A stretch of DNA of 23,873 nt. Origin: a virus. Position numbers and translations under genes: made by a program. The notes beneath the pieces were generated by a model. It worked only from the letters and a program-made list of their open reading frames with translations, was not told the origin of the DNA and searched no databases. Shown here in pieces: positions 1 to 6,672 of the stretch. The stretch covers positions 1 through 23,873 of the IMG/VR virus record IMGVR_UViG_3300035034_003473; one strand, given 5' to 3'. Position 1 is the stretch's first letter; the number at the start of each line of letters is the position of its first letter.

Positions 1-747
1 GTAGCTTCCTTAGTTGGCGCAAATTTAGTTCCAACACTTAATGAAGCAGATCGAGTAAAACTAAACGAAACCATGCCAGACAAGACCTTTGGAGACCTTG
101 TAAAAGCGGTTATGTCCTGGTTTAATTACGGCATCACTATAGATGTAACCAATGCCCTAGTACAAATGAACTTAATTAAAAACGTGGTAGACCAGCATGT
201 AACTCAAGATTTATCCAATACAGAAATCAAAAACCCAAGCCGTGAGTTTGCGGAAGAGAAATCCTACTTATTATCTTTCACCCCAAAAACAGACGATTCT
301 ACTTACCAGCAAGTCATGTTCTCCAGAAGAGGAATCCAAACCGACCAAATAAACAAGGACGAAAATACAGAAGAAATAAACATAGGTCTTTATCCAGTTC
401 TCCACGATACCAAAAACGGAAATACCACCACCAATTTTGAAAGCAAAGAAGAAAGCGAAATAGCGGTTTTCTACGACGATGGTATTTCAGAAACCACCAA
501 CTCCACATTAAATCCAACATCTTTACTTCTACCAAACACTTTTGAAGAGGCGTATTTTAGTTGGTTGAATTTCAGATTAAGCGCAACCACTTTCAAATGG
601 AGCAGCATCATCAGTATAGAAGAAGCTCTCCTTGTATCCGTTTACAAAAAAAGCTTCGCCTACAACCAAGTCCACTATATTAAGGAATATATAGTAAGAC
701 TAAATGATAAAGACTACGCTGAAGTGGAGTTTCATACCGAAGCTTAA
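1..747 (+). CDS. Phage tail-type structural protein, C-terminal part (partial)
   Basis: The reading frame is open from the first base of the window, so the gene begins upstream; the internal ATG at 73 need not be the start. The visible part is about 248 residues, acidic and Asn/Thr-rich, with no membrane segment or catalytic motif I recognise. The C-terminal third is rich in aromatic residues (motif EAYFSWLNFRLSATTFKW), as in structural beta-rich proteins. Its position as the last plus-strand gene before the integrase fits the end of a tail/baseplate operon. Its stop overlaps the integrase stop within a shared TTAA. The structural assignment is inferred from context and composition, not from a named family. 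Confidence 0.5.
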   Translation, partial: VASLVGANLVPTLNEADRVKLNETMPDKTFGDLVKAVMSWFNYGITIDVTNALVQMNLIKNVVDQHVTQDLSNTEIKNPSREFAEEKSYLLSFTPKTDDSTYQQVMFSRRGIQTDQINKDENTEEINIGLYPVLHDTKNGNTTTNFESKEESEIAVFYDDGISETTNSTLNPTSLLLPNTFEEAYFSWLNFRLSATTFKWSSIISIEEALLVSVYKKSFAYNQVHYIKEYIVRLNDKDYAEVEFHTEA

Positions 748-1928
748 AAAACATTATCAATTAAATCTATGTTCCGCATACTTTCATCATAGCTAATATT
801 TACATACACCTCCGTCATTCGCAAACTTGAATGCCCTAAGATGTTCATTAAGTCGGTTTCTTTTCCGCCCATGCGTATGTAATTGGTAGCAAACGTATGT
901 CTGCCAACATGTGTAGTTAGATTCTTTTTTATCTCCAAAAATTTTGCAATGTCTTTTAATTGGCGGTTATAATATTGGAGCGTTATTTTTTTCTGAAATA
1001 AATAATGACATTGGTCAGCAACCTGCTTCGCTTTCTTTGTAACATTTACGGTTATAGGTTCATTTGTTTTTTTGCTAATCAGTTTAATTTTGTCGGTGAT
1101 ATACTGCCGTTCAATCTGCATCAAATCGCTATGCCGTAAACCAGTAAAGCAAGCAAATAAGAAATAACCTAAAGTTACCTGGTGTTTCTGCGGTATAAAA
1201 TCCGAGAAATAATATTTCCACATCTTCTGCAGCTCGTCAATTTCTAGATGTACCGGATTAGATTTTATGTTTTTAATTTTAAGTTGCTTTATTTCCAGCG
1301 GCATCTTGATGTTTTTTGCTTTTGCTGCATTCAGGAACTTCCGTATAGCACTAAGATTCGCCATAACCGTGCTTTCCTTATTAATTTTCAAAAGGTGATT
1401 TGTGTAGTCTTGCATAAAACCATAATCCAAATCAGAGAATAACCATTCTTCCTTATAGCGTTTCATTTTGGCCAAAACAGAACTATACCTGTTGTATGTG
1501 CCTTGGCTGTAAGTGTGTTCCGTTTCTTCTAAGAAAAACCGAGCAAATTCCAAGAAATTATTTTTTGAAAATCCTGCTTCAAACTCTTCTATAAATCGGT
1601 CAAGACTTAAAAATAAGTTATTTAGCCTATAAAAAGTACGTATTTCAGTTGCTTTTTTATAAATATTGTCTAGATAAAGGTTTAAATCTTCATCCTTTTT
1701 TGAGCGTTGTTTTTTAACATCCCATGTTTTTTTAGTCACATGAACGTCAAGGCTTATGCGTTTCCGCTTGCTTTTTTGAGAGATATGCAATACTACTGGA
1801 GACATCCCGGTAACCGCAGAAACATAATCTCGAACTCTAAAATTGATTTGTAATGGCACAATTATATTTGTTGTGGCAATTTTTGTGGCACTACTTCCGT
1901 CAAATAGAGTGTAATTTAAATTTGTCAT
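744..1928 (-). CDS. int: Phage integrase, tyrosine recombinase
   Basis: A 394-residue site-specific recombinase for insertion and excision of the phage genome. The N-terminal part (about 1-100) looks like the arm-binding domain of Bacteroidota phage and transposon integrases. Residues about 105-220 form the SAM-like core-binding domain. The catalytic C-terminus shows the expected residues: R265 in GLRHSDL, H340 and R343 in THVGRHTFATNY, H366 in LGHSS and the nucleophile Y375 in EVYVNI. Length and motif order are normal, so it should be active. It runs opposite to the flanking phage genes, and its stop overlaps that of the tail gene at 744-747, leaving no room for att there. The candidate attP therefore lies on its 5' side, at 1929-2061. 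Confidence 0.95.
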   Translation of the reverse strand: MTNLNYTLFDGSSATKIATTNIIVPLQINFRVRDYVSAVTGMSPVVLHISQKSKRKRISLDVHVTKKTWDVKKQRSKKDEDLNLYLDNIYKKATEIRTFYRLNNLFLSLDRFIEEFEAGFSKNNFLEFARFFLEETEHTYSQGTYNRYSSVLAKMKRYKEEWLFSDLDYGFMQDYTNHLLKINKESTVMANLSAIRKFLNAAKAKNIKMPLEIKQLKIKNIKSNPVHLEIDELQKMWKYYFSDFIPQKHQVTLGYFLFACFTGLRHSDLMQIERQYITDKIKLISKKTNEPITVNVTKKAKQVADQCHYLFQKKITLQYYNRQLKDIAKFLEIKKNLTTHVGRHTFATNYIRMGGKETDLMNILGHSSLRMTEVYVNISYDESMRNIDLIDNVF

Positions 1929-2061
1929 TTAAAAAGGGTTTTGTAAGTTATTAATTTTCAAAACCCTAGCTAAATTTTCTACTACCCTTTTTCACTTTTG
2001 TGATCGCGACAGGATTATAAACACCCCCGCAACCACTACCAGTCCAATTGCATTTGTGGCG
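1929..2061. other. Int-repressor intergenic region; candidate attP
   Basis: This 133-bp gap contains a perfect 9-bp inverted repeat (AGGGTTTTG at 1935-1943, CAAAACCCT at 1959-1967, 15-nt spacer) and a small palindrome TCAC-tttt-GTGA at 1992-2003. Read on the minus strand, the segment around 1997-2017 (AATCCTGTCGCGATCAC) has the spacing of a tRNA 3' end: T-loop remnant, 5-nt T-stem strand, 7-nt acceptor strand, discriminator A. Temperate phages often carry such a piece as the attP core beside int. The repeats could be integrase arm sites or operators. The tRNA resemblance is inferred by eye and the parent tRNA is not identified. No consensus int promoter is visible. Confidence 0.35.
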
Positions 2062-2475
2062 TTATTGCGCCTCTTTAATAGTTTCCATAAGCTTTTCTTG
2101 AACGTCTCTATTGTCTAAAGCAACAAGCAGATGTTCATTAAAATCACTTTGTTCGGTTTTTTCATTAACATAGTTCTTAGGGTCTAAACGTCTATAAGCG
2201 TTCGAATATTTCGTTCCAACACCTTCAAGTAACCATTCGTAATTTAATTTTCTACCGTTTAAAAATTTAGGAGCGTACTTAATAAATAGTTCTAAGCTGT
2301 GTGTAGAAATTGGTCTTTCCTCCTTCATGGCTTGTATAATTGTTCCCTTTGTCATGCCAGAGCCTCGTTCAAGCGCAGTCCTTGTTAGATTGTTATCTAG
2401 TGCTACTTCCACCATGCGTTCTACAATACCAATTTTCTTTTCTGTTTTTTCTGAAACTTCTTTTTTTGTGTCCAT
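2062..2475 (-). CDS. HTH transcriptional repressor of the lysogeny switch
   Basis: A 137-residue protein with an N-terminal helix-turn-helix of the phage repressor/XRE type: residues about 15-60 contain LTRTALERGSGMTKGTIIQA. It is followed by the segment LNYEWLLEGVG, which is typical of Bacteroidota phage repressors. There is no LexA-type self-cleavage domain, so induction would have to go through another route, such as an antirepressor. It is divergent from the early operon starting at 2649. The intergenic region carries a good leftward TATATTTG box and phased repeats that would suit as its operators. The lysogeny role rests on fold, orientation and position. Confidence 0.8.
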   Translation of the reverse strand: MDTKKEVSEKTEKKIGIVERMVEVALDNNLTRTALERGSGMTKGTIIQAMKEERPISTHSLELFIKYAPKFLNGRKLNYEWLLEGVGTKYSNAYRRLDPKNYVNEKTEQSDFNEHLLVALDNRDVQEKLMETIKEAQ

Positions 2476-2648
2476 GTGTTTGTTTTTTAAGTATTTATAA
2501 ATTTTAACATATTATTTATTGAGATTTTGATATCTTAATAAAGATTATAGTAATACATTTGCGCAAATAAAGTGCAAAAGAATTGCAACAATAATGCAAA
2601 TATAAAAAGAATAACAATAGTATTAATTCCACTAAACCACAGATAAAT
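2476..2648. promoter_or_regulatory. Lysogeny control region with opposed promoters
   Basis: A 173-bp AT-rich gap between the repressor and the rightward early operon. It has no ORF of note. On the plus strand a perfect Bacteroidota -7 box TACATTTG lies at 2554-2561; a TTTG at 2526-2529 is 24 nt upstream, longer than the usual spacer of about 19. On the minus strand a perfect box TATATTTG lies at 2604-2597. The two promoters point toward each other across the repeat array at 2562-2605, so the two transcripts would overlap. Promoter use is inferred from consensus only. Confidence 0.55.
2562..2605. repeat. Four 11-bp phased GCAA repeats, putative operator
   Basis: The pentamers CGCAA, TGCAA, TGCAA, TGCAA start at 2562, 2573, 2584 and 2595, exactly 11 bp apart. 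The rest of each unit is A/T plus an occasional G or C. They lie immediately downstream of the rightward -7 box, and the last copy overlaps the leftward -7 box. One-helical-turn spacing puts all copies on the same face of the DNA, as expected for cooperative binding by the divergent HTH repressor. Confidence 0.5.
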
Positions 2649-2927
2649 ATGAGTCAACTAAAAAAAACAAAAGAAATGGTCAAAAAACTAGCAGGGAAAA
2701 ATTATTCTCTACAATTTAGAGACTACTTAATTCGAGAAAAAGTATTTAATAGAAACAACACTTACTATTCTCCTAGCCATATCCGTAATTATTTCTCGAC
2801 AGATACAAATGGATCCAAGGCATTAGATGAACATTTTAAAAATTTTTGGAAACAGCTTTTAAATAATAAAAAAAGAGAAAAAGAAAAGCTAAAAGAATTG
2901 GAACTACAAACCAAGGAATTAAGCTAA
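2649..2927 (+). CDS. Small basic phage protein, first gene of the early operon
   Basis: A 92-residue protein of unrecognised family. It is strongly basic (many Lys and Arg), with a central segment YSPSHIRNYFSTDTNGSKALDEHF that could be a small helical DNA-binding fold. The C-terminal tail (about 70-92) is a charged helix rich in KKREKEKLKEL. It is the first gene rightward of the control region, the position of Cro or antirepressor genes in other temperate phages. This is inferred from place and charge only. It is followed after 30 bp by the LuxR-type regulator. Confidence 0.6.
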   Translation: MSQLKKTKEMVKKLAGKNYSLQFRDYLIREKVFNRNNTYYSPSHIRNYFSTDTNGSKALDEHFKNFWKQLLNNKKREKEKLKELELQTKELS

Positions 2928-2957
2928 AACAAGTAAACCAAATTAATATATATAACT

Positions 2958-3533
2958 ATGCAAACGTTACCGACAATTTACCACAACATACCTGCAGGTG
3001 TGTTTCCAACAGACAACCAGACTAACATCTTTGCCTGTCCAAGTACCAAGAAAGTTTATTTTGTGAAATCTGGAAAAGTAAATTCCTTTCATGAACTAGA
3101 ACCAAAACTTAAACGCCAAATCCTACAGCTTTTTTTAGCCGACCCATGTGCAAGAAAAGACTTAGGCTACTTAGGTTTTAAATTAGGGATTGAAAAATAT
3201 GCTTCTTGCTTGTTTGGAAGTTTATCTTCTGTAGCCGACTTCAACGGTATAGGGGAAATGCAGGCAACTGACAATTACCGCTGTTCAGACAATTGCCAAT
3301 GTTTGTTCTGGAAGTCCAAAAAAATATCTTATAAGGAGAGTGTTTTTACCCAACGCCAGTTGGACGTGTTGCAACTTATTACCGAAGGCCTTGGTGATAA
3401 GATAATAGCACATAAGTTGAAAATTACAGTCAACACCCTAAGCGACTATAAGCGCAGACTGCAAGAAAAATTAAACACTTTCTGCAAAACATCCACCGCT
3501 GTTAAGGCTATACAAGAACATTTAGTACGATAG
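2958..3533 (+). CDS. LuxR-type HTH regulator with a cysteine cluster
   Basis: A 191-residue protein. The C-terminal 65 residues form a LuxR/FixJ-type HTH: FTQRQLDVLQLITEGLGDKIIAHKL at about 130-155, followed by TVNTLSDYKRRLQEKL. The N-terminal 110 residues match no sensor domain I can name. A cysteine group, CSDNCQC at about 109-115, precedes the HTH, plus further Cys at about 27, 56 and 75; it may bind metal. There is no receiver domain and hence no phospho-acceptor. It sits in the early operon and is closed by a strong terminator, so it would be made before the late genes. It is the best candidate in the window for the late-gene activator, but that link is inferred. Confidence 0.7.
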   Translation: MQTLPTIYHNIPAGVFPTDNQTNIFACPSTKKVYFVKSGKVNSFHELEPKLKRQILQLFLADPCARKDLGYLGFKLGIEKYASCLFGSLSSVADFNGIGEMQATDNYRCSDNCQCLFWKSKKISYKESVFTQRQLDVLQLITEGLGDKIIAHKLKITVNTLSDYKRRLQEKLNTFCKTSTAVKAIQEHLVR

Positions 3534-3541
3534 TACATCCC

Positions 3542-3556
3542 TAGCCAAATTGGCTA
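3542..3556. promoter_or_regulatory. 15-bp perfect palindrome after the LuxR-type gene
   Basis: TAGCCAA-A-TTGGCTA, symmetric about one base, begins 9 bp after the stop of the LuxR-type gene and just before the terminator. It cannot form a good RNA hairpin (1-nt loop), so a protein-binding site is more likely. The role is unknown. Confidence 0.35.
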
Positions 3557-3563
3557 TTACCCG

Positions 3564-3587
3564 GAAGCCCGGAAGGGCTTCTTTTTT
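3564..3587 (+). terminator. Rho-independent terminator closing the regulator operon
   Basis: A perfect 7-bp stem GAAGCCC/GGGCTTC with a GGAA tetraloop is followed directly by six T. It separates the regulator operon from the early/replication genes, so those need either read-through or another promoter. I see no consensus promoter between it and the ATG at 3609. Confidence 0.88.
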
Positions 3588-3608
3588 AATCAACAAATAG
3601 AAATCACA

Positions 3609-4322
3609 ATGAAAATTAAGCCCATATTATTTAGCACCCCAATGGTGCAAGCTATTCTTAACGGCTCGAAAACGCAGACTAGGAGAACGCAAGGTCTTGA
3701 AAAATTTAATACAAATCCGGATTGGTTTATTTATGAATGCAAATCAAGTCATAAACAATCTAATGGCTCTTATACGCATTACATGGAGCATTGCGATGTT
3801 CGAGGGAATCCATTAGGAAAGTATTCTACTGTTGAGTCCAAAATTAAAACAGGAGATATCCTTTGGGTGCGAGAAACATTCGCAGAATACAGTAAAGAAA
3901 TTACCGATGCAACCTATGTATATAAAGCAGATGTAGATAAAAATATGCAAGAAGTTTTTGAAGTGTATAAACATAATAAACTAGTCTCTAATTGGAAACC
4001 GTCCATCTTTATGCCTAAAAAAGCCTGCCGAATTTTTCTAGAAGTAGCTGATATACGTTTAGAGAGATTGCAAAACATTAGCGAAGAAGATGCACGTGAT
4101 GAAGGTGCATCTCAAGGGATAAAAATAGATGATTTTGTAAAGCTAGTTAATGCAAGTTCTAAATTAACAAAGCAATCTGCATTAAACCCTATGAGTACTT
4201 ACAAACTAGGATTTATGAAAATTTGGGCTGATATTTATGGCTTAGATAACTGGCAATCCAACCCATGGGTATGGGTGTACACCTCCAAAAAATGCGACAA
4301 ACCTCAAAACTTCTTACAATGA
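3609..4322 (+). CDS. ASCH-like phage protein
   Basis: A 237-residue protein opening with IKPILFSTPMVQAILNGSKTQTRR, the signature of phage ASCH-superfamily proteins. Later motifs are GDILWVRETFAE (about 78-89), WKPSIFMPKKACRIFLEV and ERLQNISEEDARDEG (about 155-170), and the C-terminal NPWVWVY. The ASCH fold resembles PUA and is thought to bind RNA or modified nucleotides; the job in phages is unknown. It is the first gene after the terminator at 3564-3587. Its TGA overlaps the ATG of a truncated ORF (4319-4354), showing that a coupled gene once followed. The family call is by motif recognition. Confidence 0.75.
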   Translation: MKIKPILFSTPMVQAILNGSKTQTRRTQGLEKFNTNPDWFIYECKSSHKQSNGSYTHYMEHCDVRGNPLGKYSTVESKIKTGDILWVRETFAEYSKEITDATYVYKADVDKNMQEVFEVYKHNKLVSNWKPSIFMPKKACRIFLEVADIRLERLQNISEEDARDEGASQGIKIDDFVKLVNASSKLTKQSALNPMSTYKLGFMKIWADIYGLDNWQSNPWVWVYTSKKCDKPQNFLQ

Positions 4323-4354
4323 AAATCTACATAGCAGGAAAAGTATATGACTAG
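4319..4354 (+). pseudogene. Remnant of a DUF4406-like gene start
   Basis: Coupled by an ATGA overlap to the preceding gene, this frame reads MKIYIAGKVYD and then stops. The first nine residues match the usual N-terminus of DUF4406/nucleoside-deoxyribosyltransferase-like phage proteins (MKIYIAGK...). Everything after it is missing, and the helicase paralogue begins 31 bp downstream. It looks like a deletion or replacement scar. The alternative is a chance 11-codon ORF. Confidence 0.45.
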
Positions 4355-4385
4355 CTATTTATGATAAAAATAAAAAAAACAAATA

Positions 4386-5540
4386 ATGAATTTACAAGAC
4401 GTAATAAAAGAAGCTAAAAGCAAATTTGAAGACCGTATATGTTTGGAAGGAAACTATCAATGGAATGGAAATTCCTTAGATTATAATAAACTAAAAAGCT
4501 TCATATTAGAATCTGCTCAACCAGGAAAAGAAATCTTAAATTTAGGTTGGCAAAAAGAAGGCTTCTGGGTTTGGATCAATGAAGTTTGCACTACCTCTGG
4601 AAGAAAGATTAAGATTGATGATTATGGTTTTTTTAAAATAAAAAACACTTCATACTTTGTGCCTAGCGCATTAAAAAAACCTCTAAATGCTTATAAATAC
4701 CAAAAACAAATTGCCTGTGTTTCCAAAAATGCATCTATAGATTTTAATTTCCTTACTCATACAGTGAAGCAAGTACACGGTGAGCAGGCTATTATTGGAG
4801 TGTTTTTTGCAATAGCTTCCATATTTCAAGATGTAGTTGAGAAACAACTTTATTTTTTTCCGCATTTATACTTGTATGGTCAAGATGCAACTGGAAAAAG
4901 TTCGCTTTCAAATTTATTAACCTCTTTTTTTGGAGAATGTAGACCTGCTTATGAAGGAGGCACAACCAATCAAGATTTGTTAATTATAAAAGACAACGAG
5001 ACTATTAACGGAATAAATTCTTTTCAAGATTGCTTACCTGCGAACAAAAACTTAGAAACCTTTTTTAATAGAGGTTTTCGTAGGGTTGGTTTTTACAACG
5101 AAAGATTAAATACTTATGGTAAGTCAAATTCGTCTTGCATTGTAATAAGCAGACACTTACTTTCTTCTGAAATAATATCTAAATCTATTTTGTTAGAGAT
5201 GTATAACAATAATAACGATGAAGGTTTCATACAGCTAAAAGAGCTTGCAAAAAAGACCCTCACAGAACACACCAATTACTTTTTAACCAAACGAGATAAA
5301 GTAGAATCACAGTTTTTAGAAAAATATCATTCATTTAAAGATTCTTTAATTTCAAATTCTTTAATAACTGACAATAGAATAATTTCAAATTATGCCGTTC
5401 TAGCCGCCATTTATGACATTGTTGTATTTGAAGATCATAACCTGCCTGTTTTTGATGTACTAGGCATTATGACCAGAGCGGCAAACAATCAAACTTCTAA
5501 ATTAAATATGGTTTTTTTTAACGAAAAAATGAAAAAGTAA
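4386..5540 (+). CDS. Stand-alone P-loop ATPase, paralogue of the phage helicase domain
   Basis: A 384-residue protein colinear with residues about 580-930 of the primase-helicase at 6662-9976. Shared landmarks are GNYQW near the N-terminus, LGWQ.EGFWVW, the HG..GI.G..FA..SIFQD..V segment before the ATPase motif, and the Walker A LYGQDATGKSS (K171, S172) against LYGPASSGKDQ in the large protein. It lacks the primase part and the C-terminal extension. At the place of R835 in the large protein (ALITRLIW) it has K266 (EIISKSIL), possibly a lost arginine finger. It may form mixed rings with the helicase, load it, or regulate it. It overlaps the next gene by one base (TAATG) and follows the DUF4406 scar. 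Confidence 0.75.
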   Translation: MNLQDVIKEAKSKFEDRICLEGNYQWNGNSLDYNKLKSFILESAQPGKEILNLGWQKEGFWVWINEVCTTSGRKIKIDDYGFFKIKNTSYFVPSALKKPLNAYKYQKQIACVSKNASIDFNFLTHTVKQVHGEQAIIGVFFAIASIFQDVVEKQLYFFPHLYLYGQDATGKSSLSNLLTSFFGECRPAYEGGTTNQDLLIIKDNETINGINSFQDCLPANKNLETFFNRGFRRVGFYNERLNTYGKSNSSCIVISRHLLSSEIISKSILLEMYNNNNDEGFIQLKELAKKTLTEHTNYFLTKRDKVESQFLEKYHSFKDSLISNSLITDNRIISNYAVLAAIYDIVVFEDHNLPVFDVLGIMTRAANNQTSKLNMVFFNEKMKK

Positions 5541-5779
5541 TGAGAAACAGACCACACCACCCAAACGGTTACCCAGAATTTGAGGAGCAACCATTAAACC
5601 AAATTCAAAGCATAAGCATAACACTTATTAAAATTGAACTACTGACTATGATTGCTCTATTTGTAAAACTGCTCTACTGGCCAAGCTGTCAAATTCCTTT
5701 TTACTTATTACTTAACCTGTTAGCTATAGCCATTACCTATGTAGTACTAGTATATGGTGGATTAAAGCAAAAAATATAA
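5540..5779 (+). CDS. Small two-helix membrane protein
   Basis: A 79-residue protein with a hydrophilic N-terminus and hydrophobic stretches at about 30-48 (IKIELLTMIALFVKLLYW) and 53-72 (FYLLLNLLAIAITYVVLVY). This predicts two membrane segments. It is translationally coupled to the ATPase gene upstream (TAATG). The function is not recognised. The early position argues against a simple holin; small early membrane proteins of temperate phages are often superinfection-exclusion factors, but nothing here proves that. Confidence 0.65.
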   Translation: MRNRPHHPNGYPEFEEQPLNQIQSISITLIKIELLTMIALFVKLLYWPSCQIPFYLLLNLLAIAITYVVLVYGGLKQKI

Positions 5780-5783
5780 CATC

Positions 5784-6086
5784 ATGATAAAATACAACAA
5801 ATGCAAAACCTGTAAAGAACTGCATTGGAATAATCAAGATTGCGCACCATTGTACCTGGTCTATTTTGAAGAATACTTAGGAGATGAAGCTAAAGAAATT
5901 AGAGCGCATTCCTTTCAAGAAGCGGCAGAAAAATTTGGAGAATATTATAACTCCGTTTCAGATTACGAGCTCATCAATCATTCTATAGAAGTAACTGTAG
6001 AATTTGAAAACGAAACAAGGTACTACAACATTAGTGCAGAACCTGACGTGTATTATACATCCAGAGAAATTGAAAAAACCCATTAA
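5784..6086 (+). CDS. Hypothetical early protein with possible N-terminal zinc knuckle
   Basis: A 100-residue acidic protein. The N-terminus has C7-x2-C10 and a further Cys at 20, with a His between (CKTCKELHWNNQDC), suggesting a small metal site. The remainder (FEEYLGDEAKEIRAHSFQEA onward) looks like a compact alpha-beta domain with no motif I know. It starts 4 bp after the membrane protein stop, so it belongs to the same operon. Confidence 0.6.
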   Translation: MIKYNKCKTCKELHWNNQDCAPLYLVYFEEYLGDEAKEIRAHSFQEAAEKFGEYYNSVSDYELINHSIEVTVEFENETRYYNISAEPDVYYTSREIEKTH

Positions 6087-6109
6087 AATTAAACCTAAAT
6101 AACAAAATT

Positions 6110-6478
6110 ATGCAAAACACAGACAAATTAAGAGAACAACTTTTATCAGGAAAAATAGTTGATATCATTGGGTTTGAAAAAACACAAAAGGTTTATAAAG
6201 AAACCTTAAAAGTATTTCCAAACCACGTTAAAATAAAAGAATCTAAACCTGTTCCAAAATGGATTGAAGCCACAGTCAAGCCAAAGAAGAAAATGCAAGA
6301 CGTGCCATTGTTGCTAATGAAAAGAAACAAACAAAATGCCAATTGGAATTCGGTTAGGCAAGGTCATCTTGGAAATGGTATGTTTTATATTGAAGGAGGA
6401 AGAACCTCTGATGAGTACATCTCACATTATCAACTCTTAGAATTGCCTCATCATGAAAAAATGAAGATACCAGTATAA
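6110..6478 (+). CDS. Hypothetical early protein, weakly DUF551-like
   Basis: A 122-residue protein. The C-terminal half (NWNSVRQGHLGNGMFYIEGG, then ISHYQLLELPHHEK) resembles the end of DUF551-type phage proteins, which close with a HW.pLPepP motif. The resemblance is weak and by eye. The N-terminal half is a basic helical region. It lies in the early operon, 23 bp after the preceding gene. Confidence 0.6.
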   Translation: MQNTDKLREQLLSGKIVDIIGFEKTQKVYKETLKVFPNHVKIKESKPVPKWIEATVKPKKKMQDVPLLLMKRNKQNANWNSVRQGHLGNGMFYIEGGRTSDEYISHYQLLELPHHEKMKIPV

Positions 6479-6504
6479 ATTTAACAAGATTTAACCCAAA
6501 AACC

Positions 6505-6672
6505 ATGCGAAAAATAAATCAAATTAAGTCAGATATAAACAGAGCCAAGATGCAACTGCAGCAGTTGGAAGATTCGGAACTATTCACCGAAACTGACAAA
6601 CAATCCTTGAAGCCAAAGTATGAAGAGGAAATAAAATCACTAACACTCAAACTCAAAATGTATGCTCATTAA
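6505..6672 (+). CDS. 55-residue helical protein overlapping the primase start
   Basis: An ATG at 6505 opens a frame that ends with TAA at 6670-6672, 11 bp inside the primase-helicase gene (ATG 6662). The product is almost all predicted helix, rich in Lys, Gln, Glu and Leu (KMQLQQLEDSELF, then KYEEEIKSLTLKLKM), and may form a coiled coil. It fills what would otherwise be a 183-bp gap, and the overlap suggests translational coupling to the primase. No family is recognised. Confidence 0.6.
   Translation: MRKINQIKSDINRAKMQLQQLEDSELFTETDKQSLKPKYEEEIKSLTLKLKMYAH

Noticed and set aside
1725-1760. AGTCACAT in the integrase gene as another late promoter
   Set aside because: No -7-like box at the right distance, and the direction would read against int.
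1929-2061. Complete tRNA gene at the att candidate
   Set aside because: Only a 3'-end-like segment is present; no D-arm or anticodon arm can be built from the flanking sequence.
3542-3556. Palindrome after the LuxR-type gene as part of the terminator
   Set aside because: With a 1-nt centre it cannot form a hairpin; the real terminator stem is at 3564-3581.
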